Part shown: positions 17,617-26,344 of the stretch, piece by piece | How the letters are laid out: every line of letters starts with the position of its first letter | Numbering within the stretch: the stretch's first letter is position 1 | Origin: Nostoc sp. KVJ20 | Lineage (GTDB): Bacteria; Cyanobacteriota; Cyanobacteriia; Cyanobacteriales; Nostocaceae | Direction: 5' to 3' | Assembly: GCF_001712795.1 (NCBI RefSeq) | Contig: NZ_KV757622.1 | Coordinates: 62,001-126,000, forward strand | Length of the DNA: 64,000 nucleotides | Position numbers and translations under genes: made by a program | The notes under the pieces: model-generated | The model's database searches: none | Seen by the model: only the letters and a program-made list of their open reading frames with translations | What the model was told of the DNA's origin: nothing

Positions 17617-18057
17617 ATGAGTCGTCTTCTTTATGAAAGTTCGGTCTCGTACAAAGGATATCTCATCATTCCATTTGTTTTTGGCAAGGCGGATAATTAC
17701 GAGATTTATTCATATAAGTTGCTATCGGAAATTGGGCATAAAAGCCAGTTTCATAAAGCGGAAAATCCAGCAGGAATTTATGGAAGTGGTGTTAGTAATA
17801 TTGTTGATATTGCTAAAGAACATATTGAACACAATTCCGAGTTTGTTCCCCAATCGGATAATTTCAAGTCTCGCTACATTTACAAAAACAATTTGATTAT
17901 CATCTTCCAAGAAAGAGACAAATATTTTTATGACCATTATCCACCAGAATTATTGAATAATATTGCAGCTCCAAAATTATTTAAGTCAGAATATGAATGT
18001 TTGAGTTGGATTAAGCAAGGGTTTGATGGGCGACATGTGCAGCAAAGAGCTATTTGA
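17617..18057 (+). CDS. Hypothetical protein
   Basis: 146 residues with no signal or membrane segment. A near-perfect ribosome binding site (AAGGAGGT at 17605-17612) stands before the ATG, so the gene is probably well translated. Notable blocks are YESSVSYKGYLIIPFVFGKA at the start, then a Lys/Tyr-rich middle and FKSEYECLSWIKQGFDGR near the end. I do not recognise the family. It follows the DUF72 gene by 44 bases and may be cotranscribed. A+T content is higher than in the neighbours, which may hint at transfer. Confidence 0.65.
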   Translation: MSRLLYESSVSYKGYLIIPFVFGKADNYEIYSYKLLSEIGHKSQFHKAENPAGIYGSGVSNIVDIAKEHIEHNSEFVPQSDNFKSRYIYKNNLIIIFQERDKYFYDHYPPELLNNIAAPKLFKSEYECLSWIKQGFDGRHVQQRAI

Positions 18058-18059
18058 AT

Positions 18060-18150
18060 ACCCCCTTAATCCCCCCGATGTATTGGGGGGAAACCGGAAA
18101 ATAATCTAGTTCCCTCCCCTTTACAAGGGGAGGGTTAGGGTGGGGTAAAA
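18060..18150. repeat. C-rich palindromic repeats
   Basis: CCCCCCGATGTATTGGGGGG (18071-18090) and CCCTCCCCTTT / AAGGGGAGGG (about 18112-18135) are two adjacent hairpins. No T-run follows in either direction. They resemble the dispersed C/G-rich repeats also seen at 48786-48865 and 62216-62290. They separate the hypothetical gene from the convergent ferredoxin gene. Confidence 0.5.
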
Positions 18151-18211
18151 ATATTTGATACATCAATCATGACTTTTCAAACAACCTCTTAGGAGTTATA
18201 TCAAGTTCGGA

Positions 18212-18559
18212 TCAACACTTATCACTTTTTCCAGATTCAGGCTTATAGTAAAGGGCTGATTTATATAAGACTTGTTCTTGATGGGTTTCTAAAGTGCAAT
18301 GAGATAAAGGGTAAGTTACACAAGTAACAACATAACCAGCCTGTATTTCACTTGGACGAAGAAATTTTTGCTCGTTTTGATCAACTTCACCGCTAATAAG
18401 TTTGGCGACACAGGCAGAACATTCGCCTTGTTTACACCCAGACGGTAGGCGGATACCAGCTTCTTCTGCTATATCCAAAATATATTGATCGTCTGGTACT
18501 TGAATGCTGCGATCTAACCCAAGTGTAGGATTGATGAATCGAACTTGATAAACTACCAT
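18212..18559 (-). CDS. Plant-type [2Fe-2S] ferredoxin
   Basis: A 115-residue electron carrier. The cluster ligands are visible as Cys42, Cys47, Cys50 (CKQGECSAC) and Cys80 (YVVTCVTYP), the spacing of plant-type ferredoxins. The N-terminal half (YQVRFINPTLGLDRSIQVPD) differs from photosynthetic PetF. A C-terminal tail of about 20 residues (YKSALYYKPESGKSDKC) goes beyond the usual length. It is probably a specialised ferredoxin, not the main one. It begins 13 bases after tex on the same strand, so the two are probably cotranscribed. Confidence 0.88.
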   Translation of the reverse strand: MVVYQVRFINPTLGLDRSIQVPDDQYILDIAEEAGIRLPSGCKQGECSACVAKLISGEVDQNEQKFLRPSEIQAGYVVTCVTYPLSHCTLETHQEQVLYKSALYYKPESGKSDKC

Positions 18560-18572
18560 CTGCTGTTTCTAA

Positions 18573-20732
18573 TTATTGTTTAACTGCTTTCATCGACAGA
18601 CTAATTCGCTTAAGTTTCTCGTCGATTTCTAACACCTGCACTTTGACTACTTGTCCAACTTTGACAACTTTGTTGGGATCATCTACAAATCTATCAGCAA
18701 GTTGGGATATGTGTACCAAACCATCTTGATGTACGCCGATATCAACGAAAGCACCGAAGTTTGCGACGTTTGTCACGATTCCTTCTAGTTCCATTCCCGT
18801 TTTTAAGTCTCTAATTTCTTTAATTCCTTCTTTGAAGGTGGCATACTTAAACTCAGCACGAGGATCTCTACCGGGTTTTTCCAGTTCACTGAGGATATCG
18901 CGCAGTGTGGGTTCGCCGACGCTATCGGTAACATATTTCTTCAGGTTGGTCTTTTTGAGTTTTTCGGCGATTTGTGTTACCTGATTTAATGGCACATTTA
19001 GATCAGATGCGATCGCTTCTACTACAGAATAACTTTCTGGATGCACTGCTGTATTATCTAATGGGTTGTCACCGCCGCGAATCCGCAGAAAACCTGCTGC
19101 TTGTTCAAAGGCCTTTGGCCCCAGCTTCGGAACTTTCAAAAGTTGGCGGCGATTTTTAAAGGCTCCATACTGGTTGCGATAGGCGACAATGTTATTGGCA
19201 ACACTTGCCGTAATCCCAGAGACGGAAGTTAGAAGTTCTTTGGAGGCGGTGTTTAAGTCTACGCCGACGTAATTCACGCAGCTTTCTACGGTGTCATCTA
19301 ACTTCTTTTTCAACAACTTTTGATCGACATCGTGCTGATATTGTCCCACACCAATGGATTTGGGATCGATTTTCACCAGTTCCGCCAAGGGGTCTTGCAA
19401 ACGGCGGCCGATACTAATAGCACCGCGCACGGTAATATCTAAATCGGGAAACTCTTCTAACGCTACTTTACTTGCAGAATATATAGATGCGCCAGATTCA
19501 TTCACCATCACCTTAACTGGTTTGCGTTCTATGGTTTGTAATACTTGCGTCACAAATTCCTCTGTCTCACGAGATGCTGTACCATTACCGATGGCGATTA
19601 ACTCAATCTTGTACTTTTCAATCAGATTTTTGACAGCTTGTGCTGCTTTGAGGCGTTGTTCAGCCGCTTGGTGAGGAAATACTGCTTGATATTCCAAAAA
19701 TTTTCCAGTTTGGTCGAGGACTGCAACTTTACACCCAGTTCTAAATCCAGGGTCTATGGCCAGTGTTGGTTTCATCCCTGCTGGTGCAGATAGCAGCAAC
19801 TCCCGCAGATTAGTTTCAAATGTCTTGATTGATTCTATATCTGCATAGACTTTAATCTCAGAAATCACCTCTCCCATTAGAGATACTTTCATCAAACGGT
19901 TAAATGCATCCTTCAACATCGCTTGATAAAAATCCCGAATTGTCCGTACTTTGGTTTTAATTTCTTTTGACTCAAGATAGTAAAGTACCGTATCTTCATC
20001 GAAAGCAATTTCAAAGCTTAATACTTTTTCGGTTTCACCCCGACACAAGGCCAGCATATTGTGGGGTGCAATATTTTTTACCTTAATTTGATAGTTACGG
20101 TACATCTCAAATTTGGTTGTACCTTCGGGATAATCATCTTTGATGCGGGAGACAAATACCCCTTCGTCTAAAAGATAATCGCGGATATATGCGCGTAACT
20201 CAGCTTTTTCAGCTACTTCTTCCGCCAAAATGTCAGCAGCACCTTTAAGCGCCTCTTCTGCTGTTTTTACTCCCTTGGTTTCAGAAATATACTTAGCCGC
20301 TTCTTCTTCCAAGGAAGCAGTTGCAGCATTTTTGACATTTAGCGACTTGATGAATTCCGCCAGTGGTTCGAGTCCTTTTTCTCTGGCGATGGTGGCGCGG
20401 GTGCGTCGCTTTGGTCGATAAGGTAAGTATAAATCCTCAAGTTCGGTTTTTTGTAAGCAGGATGAGATTTTGGCTTTAAGTTCATCTGTAAGTTTACCTT
20501 GGTCAGCGATCGCACTTAAAATTACAGATTTTCGTTCTTCAAGTTCTGTTAAATAAGTATATCGATCAGCCAGTTCACGTAGTTGCACTTCATTCATCTC
20601 ATCGGTGCGCTCTTTGCGATAACGTGCAATAAAGGGAATCGTTGCACCCTCCGCCAAAAGTTCCAGCGCGTTTTGCACCTGATGGGGTTTGAGGTTTATT
20701 TCAGTTGCCAGTAGTTGAGGAATGTTCAGCAT
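18573..20732 (-). CDS. tex: Tex-type S1 RNA-binding protein
   Basis: Tex is a conserved nucleic-acid-binding protein linked to transcription and RNA handling. The 719 residues contain, in order, the helical Tex N-terminal domain (IPFIARYRKERTDEMNEVQL), a YqgF/RuvC-like domain (PTLAIDPGFRTGCKVAVLDQ near residue 335), helix-hairpin-helix motifs (VSGITASVANNIVAYRNQYG and LLKVPKLGPKAFEQAAGFLR), and a C-terminal S1 domain (EGIVTNVANFGAFVDIGVHQ). All are complete. The start at 20732 gives the usual MLNIPQLLATE. The ferredoxin gene follows closely. Confidence 0.95.
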   Translation of the reverse strand: MLNIPQLLATEINLKPHQVQNALELLAEGATIPFIARYRKERTDEMNEVQLRELADRYTYLTELEERKSVILSAIADQGKLTDELKAKISSCLQKTELEDLYLPYRPKRRTRATIAREKGLEPLAEFIKSLNVKNAATASLEEEAAKYISETKGVKTAEEALKGAADILAEEVAEKAELRAYIRDYLLDEGVFVSRIKDDYPEGTTKFEMYRNYQIKVKNIAPHNMLALCRGETEKVLSFEIAFDEDTVLYYLESKEIKTKVRTIRDFYQAMLKDAFNRLMKVSLMGEVISEIKVYADIESIKTFETNLRELLLSAPAGMKPTLAIDPGFRTGCKVAVLDQTGKFLEYQAVFPHQAAEQRLKAAQAVKNLIEKYKIELIAIGNGTASRETEEFVTQVLQTIERKPVKVMVNESGASIYSASKVALEEFPDLDITVRGAISIGRRLQDPLAELVKIDPKSIGVGQYQHDVDQKLLKKKLDDTVESCVNYVGVDLNTASKELLTSVSGITASVANNIVAYRNQYGAFKNRRQLLKVPKLGPKAFEQAAGFLRIRGGDNPLDNTAVHPESYSVVEAIASDLNVPLNQVTQIAEKLKKTNLKKYVTDSVGEPTLRDILSELEKPGRDPRAEFKYATFKEGIKEIRDLKTGMELEGIVTNVANFGAFVDIGVHQDGLVHISQLADRFVDDPNKVVKVGQVVKVQVLEIDEKLKRISLSMKAVKQ

Positions 20733-20957
20733 TAGGTGTCTAAAATGAAAAAATGAAAATGTTACTTCTAAAGGTAATATGCTAGAACCTTATCTTGGCG
20801 CAAGACCAAATTTTTCAGCCAATTTACCAGATGATTACTCACAAGAGGGGAATTGGCGAAATAGAAAAAAACCACCTACGCAAGTTTTCAACCCTTTCAA
20901 TCCCTATAGATGAATAAGCATTTGTATAGGATAGTGCAACGAAACTGAGTCAAGAGA

Positions 20958-21155
20958 ATGATACAAGGAGTTTCACCGAAGGCATTGTGTAATCTCTACA
21001 AACTAAGCAAGCTACGCCCAGTCTTTCTTAACTTACTACTTAAAGCAAGCTTGGCGCACCATCAACCACAGAAGAAGAAGTTTTTCGCCCAGCTTTTGGG
21101 TACTTCATCTATCGCAATAATTATTCCCATTGGCATAATATACAACGTTGCATAG
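20958..21155 (+). CDS. Doubtful 65-residue basic frame with one hydrophobic segment
   Basis: The frame encodes MIQGVSPKALCNLYKLSKLR and ends in a hydrophobic stretch (SSIAIIIPIGIIYNVA). The ATG is not preceded by a clear ribosome binding site. I cannot place it in a family. It could be a small membrane peptide, or an accident in the tex upstream region. Confidence 0.2.
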   Translation: MIQGVSPKALCNLYKLSKLRPVFLNLLLKASLAHHQPQKKKFFAQLLGTSSIAIIIPIGIIYNVA

Positions 21156-21291
21156 TCTTTATTTTCTATAATATTTATTTCAAACGACTGTTGTGGCTCA
21201 AACCTGATTGGATGTAAGATCAACCACAATTACAAAAACAATTTCAATTTGTTTTATAAGCACAACAACTTTTAGTCCAGAGGTTAGTAAA

Positions 21292-21510
21292 ATGCCTTTG
21301 TCTTTCTTGATACCATTGTGTACTGCTTTAGCCACTGGCTACTTGTTCAAAAAAAGTACTGATGAAATTGCATATCTTTCAGGTGTATTTGCTGCTATTA
21401 GCTTGATTTTAAGTTTGGTATTAGCGCCTTGGCAGATTCAGTTTGGATTGTTAATCATTGTCTTCATTATTACCAACAGAATTTTGCAGGATAATGAGTC
21501 CAAACAATAG
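21292..21510 (+). CDS. Small two-helix membrane protein
   Basis: 72 residues: MPLSFLIPLCTALATGYLFK, then a short charged turn with KKSTDEIA, then a second long hydrophobic segment (VFAAISLILSLVLAPWQIQF) and a polar tail NESKQ. The ATG at 21292 has AGAGG about ten bases upstream. A longer frame from a TTG at 21208 has no such support and adds a non-family-like Thr-rich lead. Function unknown; looks like the small membrane proteins common in Nostocales. Confidence 0.65.
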   Translation: MPLSFLIPLCTALATGYLFKKSTDEIAYLSGVFAAISLILSLVLAPWQIQFGLLIIVFIITNRILQDNESKQ

Positions 21511-22904
21511 GAAAACAAATTACATAAACTGAATAATCACAACCACAACGATTCATACCCTTGATTGCCATCTATAATTTTTCTTGTAATTTAGTGTAAC
21601 TCTGTGCTACGTCTTGCCAAGGGTTGCACCGTTGTTCGAGTTTAAATTTTGCTTTCGGAAACTCTTAGCTTGGGACTTATCGAGTTTGATCCTAAGTCCC
21701 TAACTCTGCAAGTCTTAGTATCCAGAAGTGCTTCATAAATGTACAAATCCTCAAAATAAAAATTCACATAAAGTTTTGATTCTATGAAGTTTTTGTTTAA
21801 GTATATTTTCGGTAAATGAAGTTTTGATGAAGTATGACGATAAATTTGCAACACGCTTTTCTCGTGGTATTCTAGTAGGTGATTATATGTAACAATAAAC
21901 TTGGAGAAAAAACTTAGTTAAAATTACCAAGAGAAATCAAGCAAACCTAATACTCGATAATCTAAAATTATATCAAATACAATGCAATCAAGGTCAACTC
22001 CGAGTTGATTAGCCAACCCTAGTTTGCATTAGCTGTTAGTGTTGTCAAAAGCTCTATTTGGATATTCAGTAAAAGTCCACAGAAACCTGTAAAGCGCATT
22101 ACCGTAGAATGATTTGTCGAGTCTACAATTTACGCAGCCAAGCAGACTTCTGTTACTTATTGGGTTCCCATGTCCAAAAAGAGCATATATACACACTCGA
22201 TTTGAGAAAAATTGTTATGAATCGGCTTAGTTCCCATTCGAGGTTATAGATACATCTGTGAGCCAGAATAAGTTCTATGGTATGTCAGTAAATTAATAAA
22301 CTTTCCTGAAACCAATTAAGAACATTTATCAATCCAGTTAAGTTAATGGCTTGAGAAGTTCAGTAGTTTCTTCAACAAGATATCTACAGCAGGATACAAC
22401 TAATGACAGTTAATAAATGGATTAATCAAAAATTCTGGCAATCCATTTTTATTTGTTTAGCTCCATTTGTTGCACATATAAGTCGAATCCAAGTTGAGCA
22501 TAAGCAATGTCTACGACGGGCTACGCCTAAGCACACTGCTAAACTTTGTTCAGAGGTCATTTATGGCAAAGCCTTCAACCTTCACTACATCTGTATCTTT
22601 TATAACCTAGATATTGCGATCGCACTAAAACTAGTTTTGAAGCGTAACTGGCGCTCTATTGCGAATCATACAAATACCATCATGGAAGCCGCATAGTATT
22701 TAGTTGTTAACTCTAGGACATGAGCTTCAACGTTTATTTTGATATCAGCCCTTTCAACATAGCTTCCTAACTTTGTTGTCTATTTACTGAAGTAGAGGTT
22801 GAACTGCACAGAAGGTGTGACCAAAATCCAAAACAAAACGTTTAAAGAAACGGGCTGTTTACTGTCTGGTTCATACCTACTATATCGACTGAGGCAAATG
22901 TACT
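21511..22904. other. Long A+T-rich region with no convincing gene
   Basis: About 1.4 kb. A minus-strand frame at 21642-21854 (70 codons) lacks a ribosome binding site and any family-like features. A plus-strand frame at 22403-22696 contains a copy of the dispersed repeat (about 22507-22529). I saw no tRNA and no strong hairpin. It may hold the promoter of the glycosyl cluster that starts at 22905, or decayed genes or small RNAs that I cannot see by eye. Confidence 0.4.
22403..22696 (+). CDS. Doubtful 97-residue frame crossing a dispersed repeat
   Basis: The N-terminus MTVNKWINQKFWQSIFICLA could be a membrane segment, but codons of about 34-42 (QCLRRATPK) are the translation of the dispersed repeat GTCTACGACGGGCTACGCC. 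Either a real gene has been invaded by the repeat or the frame is chance. No family recognised. Confidence 0.2.
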   Translation: MTVNKWINQKFWQSIFICLAPFVAHISRIQVEHKQCLRRATPKHTAKLCSEVIYGKAFNLHYICIFYNLDIAIALKLVLKRNWRSIANHTNTIMEAA

Positions 22905-23288
22905 ATGAAATCTATCTCGCAAATTTCCAGCTTTAAAATAATTCCTTATACTATCTTGTTTATCAGCATTTTATTTAGTATTTCTGGACAATTGCTGATG
23001 AAGCATACCATGAGTCATCCAAACGAGGGACTATTAACTTGGGAATTTCTGCAAAAATTAGCATTAGCTATTACTGTTTATTGCTTGGGAGTAGTAAATT
23101 GGATATTGGCTCTGCGAACTGTAAAATTAAGTATTGCTTATCCACTGACTAGTTTAAATTATGTCGGTATACTTTTCGGCTCATACTACTTTTTTAATGA
23201 AGAGATTACACTAACTCGGATAGCGGGAGTCATCACGATTTTTGTGGGTGTTCTCTTAGTTGTGATTCCACTTAAAAAGTCTATATAA
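22905..23288 (+). CDS. Small EmrE/ArnE-like membrane transporter, first of a pair
   Basis: 127 residues with four hydrophobic helices, in the drug/metabolite (SMR/EamA-half) superfamily. The helix-3 to 4 region LSIAYPLTSLNYVGILFGSY and the loop FNEEITLTRIAGVITIFVG are typical: the Ala-Tyr-Pro element and the conserved Glu before the last helix. It should act as a dimer, probably with the next gene product. By the context of a glycosyltransferase of the ArnC/DPM1 class, I infer a flippase for a lipid-linked sugar, as ArnE/ArnF are; multidrug efflux is the alternative. It starts an apparent operon of four genes. Confidence 0.8.
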   Translation: MKSISQISSFKIIPYTILFISILFSISGQLLMKHTMSHPNEGLLTWEFLQKLALAITVYCLGVVNWILALRTVKLSIAYPLTSLNYVGILFGSYYFFNEEITLTRIAGVITIFVGVLLVVIPLKKSI

Positions 23289-23324
23289 ATTTTCTCTAGT
23301 AAATTCCATAAAAAGTATTGACAA

Positions 23325-23681
23325 ATGAACATCATTACTTGGCTGCTTTTAATGTTTGTAGTTTTATTGGGAACAACAGCTAACCTTTCACTAAAATATG
23401 GACTTTACATTTCTAGCCCTACTAAGGGAGAAAGCACATCTATCCGAAATCTGTTATTTTCTCGTTATTTTTTGATTTGGTTTGTCTGCTATATATTCAT
23501 GACTGTCTTGTGGCTTTATGTATTGCGGATAATCCCTCTGAGTCAAGCGTTTCCAGTTCTAGGATTAATGTATGCACTTATACCAATTGCTTCTCACTAT
23601 CTTCTAAAAGAGCAGGTGATATTTAGCCAGTGGGTAGGAATTTCTATTATTATCACTGGTGTGGTTCTTGTTGTTAACTAA
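23325..23681 (+). CDS. Small EmrE/ArnF-like membrane transporter, second of a pair
   Basis: 118 residues with four hydrophobic helices and the same plan as its neighbour: an IPLSQAFPVLGLMYALIPIA element and LLKEQVIFSQWVGISIIITG before the last helix. The two proteins are clearly related but not close copies, which is what ArnE/ArnF-type hetero-pairs look like. The gap to the upstream gene is 36 bases. Role inferred from context: moving a lipid-linked sugar across the inner membrane. Confidence 0.8.
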   Translation: MNIITWLLLMFVVLLGTTANLSLKYGLYISSPTKGESTSIRNLLFSRYFLIWFVCYIFMTVLWLYVLRIIPLSQAFPVLGLMYALIPIASHYLLKEQVIFSQWVGISIIITGVVLVVN

Positions 23682-23775
23682 TAGTTAAAAATGCCATAAG
23701 TTGGGTTATTAATATTAAAAATGAAAAGTTTATGAGAGATAAATATCAAAAACATTTCTACAAAAATCTAAATTT

Positions 23776-25080
23776 ATGAATATAGGCATTATTGGCGGGG
23801 GTATAACTGGGTTAGTATTAGCCCAACGTCTTTCACATCAAGGACATACTGTCACTGTATTTGATAGCAACAAGCAGCTTGGTGGACTTACAACCTATCA
23901 TGATTATGGGTTATTTACCTGGGATCGTTTTTATCACGTTATCTTACCTTCTGATACTCATTTAATAAATTTTCTCAGAGATATTGGTCTTGGAGATAAA
24001 CTGCGTTGGCATCGGAGTTTAACAGGTTTCTACGACAATAAAAAATTCTATTCTATAAGTAACGCTATAGAGTTTTTGCGCTTTCCTTTATTTGGACTGA
24101 TAGGAAAAATCAGATTAGCTTTTACCCTTTTATATGGTTCACGCCTGAATAACTGGCGACGCTTAGAGAAGATTTTAGTTGAAGATTGGCTATTAAAACT
24201 CGGTGGTAAAAGCACATACGAAAAGCTCTGGAAACCCTTGCTTTTATCCAAACTAGGAGAAAATTATAAGCGAATATCAGCAGTTTTTATCTGGGCTTAC
24301 ATCAAACGACTATTTTCAGCGCGAGATTCTTCATTAAATAAAGAACAACTTGGTTATGTCTCAGGCGGTTACAAAACTGTTTTTGACCATATAGAAAAAT
24401 TAATTTATGCGGCTGGAGGTCATATCCACACAGGTGTCGCAGTGGAATATATTGCACCTAATCCAGGAGGTGGAATGTGGGTAGAATATCAGGGCAAAAA
24501 GGAGCATTTTGATAAAGTCATTTTTACTGGCCCAGTTAATATACTGCAACAGGTTGCTGCTAATGAGTTGGTGAAAGTTTCAAAGACTGGTGAAACAGTA
24601 GAATACCTGGGCGTAGTCTGTATGGTACTGATTACTCGCAAGGCTCTAGTGCCTTATTACGTAGTAAACATTGCCGATAAAAATATTCCTTTTACCGGAG
24701 TCATCGGTATGAGCAATTTAGTTTCTTTGCAAGAAACAGCAGGATATCACATGACATTCCTGCCAAAATATATACTTTCCACTGACCCGTTATTAAAACA
24801 GCCAGATGATGAATTGCGCCAAGTATTCTTCCAGGGTATACGCTTGATGTTCCCTGAACTCAAAGCAGATGACATTGTAGCGGCACACATTAATCGAGCT
24901 ATTAAAGTTCAGCCACTACAAGTTTTAAATTATTCAAGCCTTGTTCCACAAGTGAGTACAGGAAACGATGATTTTTTCGTCGTTAACACCTCACAGTTGG
25001 TTAATGATAGCGTCAATAACAACGCAGTTGTGCGACAAGTTGATGAATTTCTCAAGAAATCAACATTACTGAATTCTTGA
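23776..25080 (+). CDS. FAD-dependent oxidoreductase of the amine oxidase/UGM superfamily
   Basis: 434 residues. The N-terminal Rossmann motif is IGIIGGGITGLVLAQRL, followed by VFDSNKQLGGLTTYHDYGLF, the dinucleotide-binding GG loop seen in protoporphyrinogen oxidase, carotenoid desaturases and UDP-galactopyranose mutases. The C-terminal FAD block near residues 380-420 is less canonical (FFVVNTSQLVNDSVNNNAVV). No signal peptide. It lies between the flippase-like pair and the glycosyltransferase, so a role in modifying a sugar or lipid carrier is likely. The reaction itself cannot be read off. Confidence 0.82.
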   Translation: MNIGIIGGGITGLVLAQRLSHQGHTVTVFDSNKQLGGLTTYHDYGLFTWDRFYHVILPSDTHLINFLRDIGLGDKLRWHRSLTGFYDNKKFYSISNAIEFLRFPLFGLIGKIRLAFTLLYGSRLNNWRRLEKILVEDWLLKLGGKSTYEKLWKPLLLSKLGENYKRISAVFIWAYIKRLFSARDSSLNKEQLGYVSGGYKTVFDHIEKLIYAAGGHIHTGVAVEYIAPNPGGGMWVEYQGKKEHFDKVIFTGPVNILQQVAANELVKVSKTGETVEYLGVVCMVLITRKALVPYYVVNIADKNIPFTGVIGMSNLVSLQETAGYHMTFLPKYILSTDPLLKQPDDELRQVFFQGIRLMFPELKADDIVAAHINRAIKVQPLQVLNYSSLVPQVSTGNDDFFVVNTSQLVNDSVNNNAVVRQVDEFLKKSTLLNS

Positions 25081-25119
25081 AATTTGAAAATGATATTTTG
25101 AAAATTACACGAGGTACTT

Positions 25120-25944
25120 ATGAGTCTTTTTGTTCTTTTACCCGCATATAACGAGCAAGCATCAATTCGTCCCTTGTTCAAAAGATTTCAGACATTACAG
25201 GAAATCTCTAAGATGGAGATAAAACTGATTCTTGTTGATGATGGTAGTAGTGATGCAACTGCCGAGACAGCTTTAGAAGAAGCTGAATCACTGGGCATAT
25301 TACTGAAATTAGTCCAACATCCCAAAAATGCTGGTTTAGGTCAAGCAATTAAAACAGGTTTCATGACTTTCTTAGAAATCTCTAAAGAAGGTGATTTTTT
25401 AGCTGCGATGGATTGCGACAACACTCAACCACCAGAACTCTTAATCAAGATGTATGACACTATGATAGCTGGTAGCTATGATATTGCGATCGCATCTAGA
25501 TATCGAAAAGGTTCTAAAGTCATAGGTTTATCAAAATTTAGAGAGATAATGAGTTACGGAGCCAGCTGGCTTTTTAGAATTGCCGCCCGTGTACCCGGCG
25601 TAAGAGACTATACTTGTGGTTACAGACTGTATAACCGTAATTTCGTCAGTAAACTAGATATGTATTATGGGGAAAATCTATTTACTGAAAGTGGATTTGC
25701 TTGCATGATAGATTTACTGCTGAAAGCTAAAGTCCTCAAACCTAAAATTGCAGAAATCCCAATGGTTTTGAGATATGACCAAAAGCCAACTGCTAGCAAA
25801 ATGAAAATTATCAAAACTATTACTCGAACCTTAAAACTCCTGTTTAAAAATCTAACATCGACAGCGCCAACTTCAAATTTAGGTCAGACTTTCAGTGACC
25901 AAGGAACAGCAAGAGTTCCATTGAAAATGGGAAATCGTAAATAA
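25120..25944 (+). CDS. Glycosyltransferase family 2, polyprenyl-phosphate (DPM1/ArnC) type
   Basis: 274 residues. The GT-A fold motifs are FVLLPAYNEQASIRPLF, then ILVDDGSSDATAE, NAGLGQAIKTGF and the DxD metal site in AAMDCDNTQPPEL (Asp-Cys-Asp). The CGYRLYNRNFVSKL and TESGFACMIDLLLKA blocks fit dolichol/undecaprenyl-phosphate glycosyltransferases. There is no C-terminal membrane pair, so it is of the soluble DPM1 kind. It should transfer a sugar from a nucleotide donor to polyprenyl phosphate, giving a substrate that the small flippase-like proteins could move outward. A GAGG site precedes the ATG; the cluster ends here. Confidence 0.88.
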   Translation: MSLFVLLPAYNEQASIRPLFKRFQTLQEISKMEIKLILVDDGSSDATAETALEEAESLGILLKLVQHPKNAGLGQAIKTGFMTFLEISKEGDFLAAMDCDNTQPPELLIKMYDTMIAGSYDIAIASRYRKGSKVIGLSKFREIMSYGASWLFRIAARVPGVRDYTCGYRLYNRNFVSKLDMYYGENLFTESGFACMIDLLLKAKVLKPKIAEIPMVLRYDQKPTASKMKIIKTITRTLKLLFKNLTSTAPTSNLGQTFSDQGTARVPLKMGNRK

Positions 25945-26131
25945 ATCTTAGAGTGATACTCTAGATTAAATTAAGCTAAACAGCAAAAAAATTGCATATT
26001 TAATATGAGTTATTCGTCAAGAAGTTTCTATCTTCTGCTACAGGTGGGGTTTATCCCATTCCACTCTTAGCTCATGACTTCCTTTGTGATAACTAAGTTT
26101 TTACACCGACACCCTCAAGTTTCAAAATCTC

Positions 26132-26155
26132 AGCCCGCCTTTGCGGGCTTTGTTT
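26132..26155 (+). terminator. Rho-independent terminator downstream of the glycosyl cluster
   Basis: AGCCCGC pairs with GCGGGCT around a CTTT-type loop, and TTGTTT follows. It lies about 190 bases past the glycosyltransferase stop. The remaining gap to tldD shows no gene. Confidence 0.75.
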
Positions 26156-26344
26156 ATCAAAACAGAATTCTTCTTCAAATAGTCCCAAACTTCTAGTCTG
26201 CGGGTGAGTTTTCCAAAGCGTTGCTGAATTGGAGGGAAATCCACACGCCTTTCTGCCAACTCTGGCTTTCACTCATTTGTTAGACTAAACACACCAGAAT
26301 TTTTCAGTCAAATCTCTGAATTACGCCAGCAGACGAGGCTATCC

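Noticed and set aside
21642..21854. 70-codon minus-strand frame in the gene-free region
   Set aside because: No ribosome binding site, no recognisable domain, base composition like the surrounding noncoding DNA.
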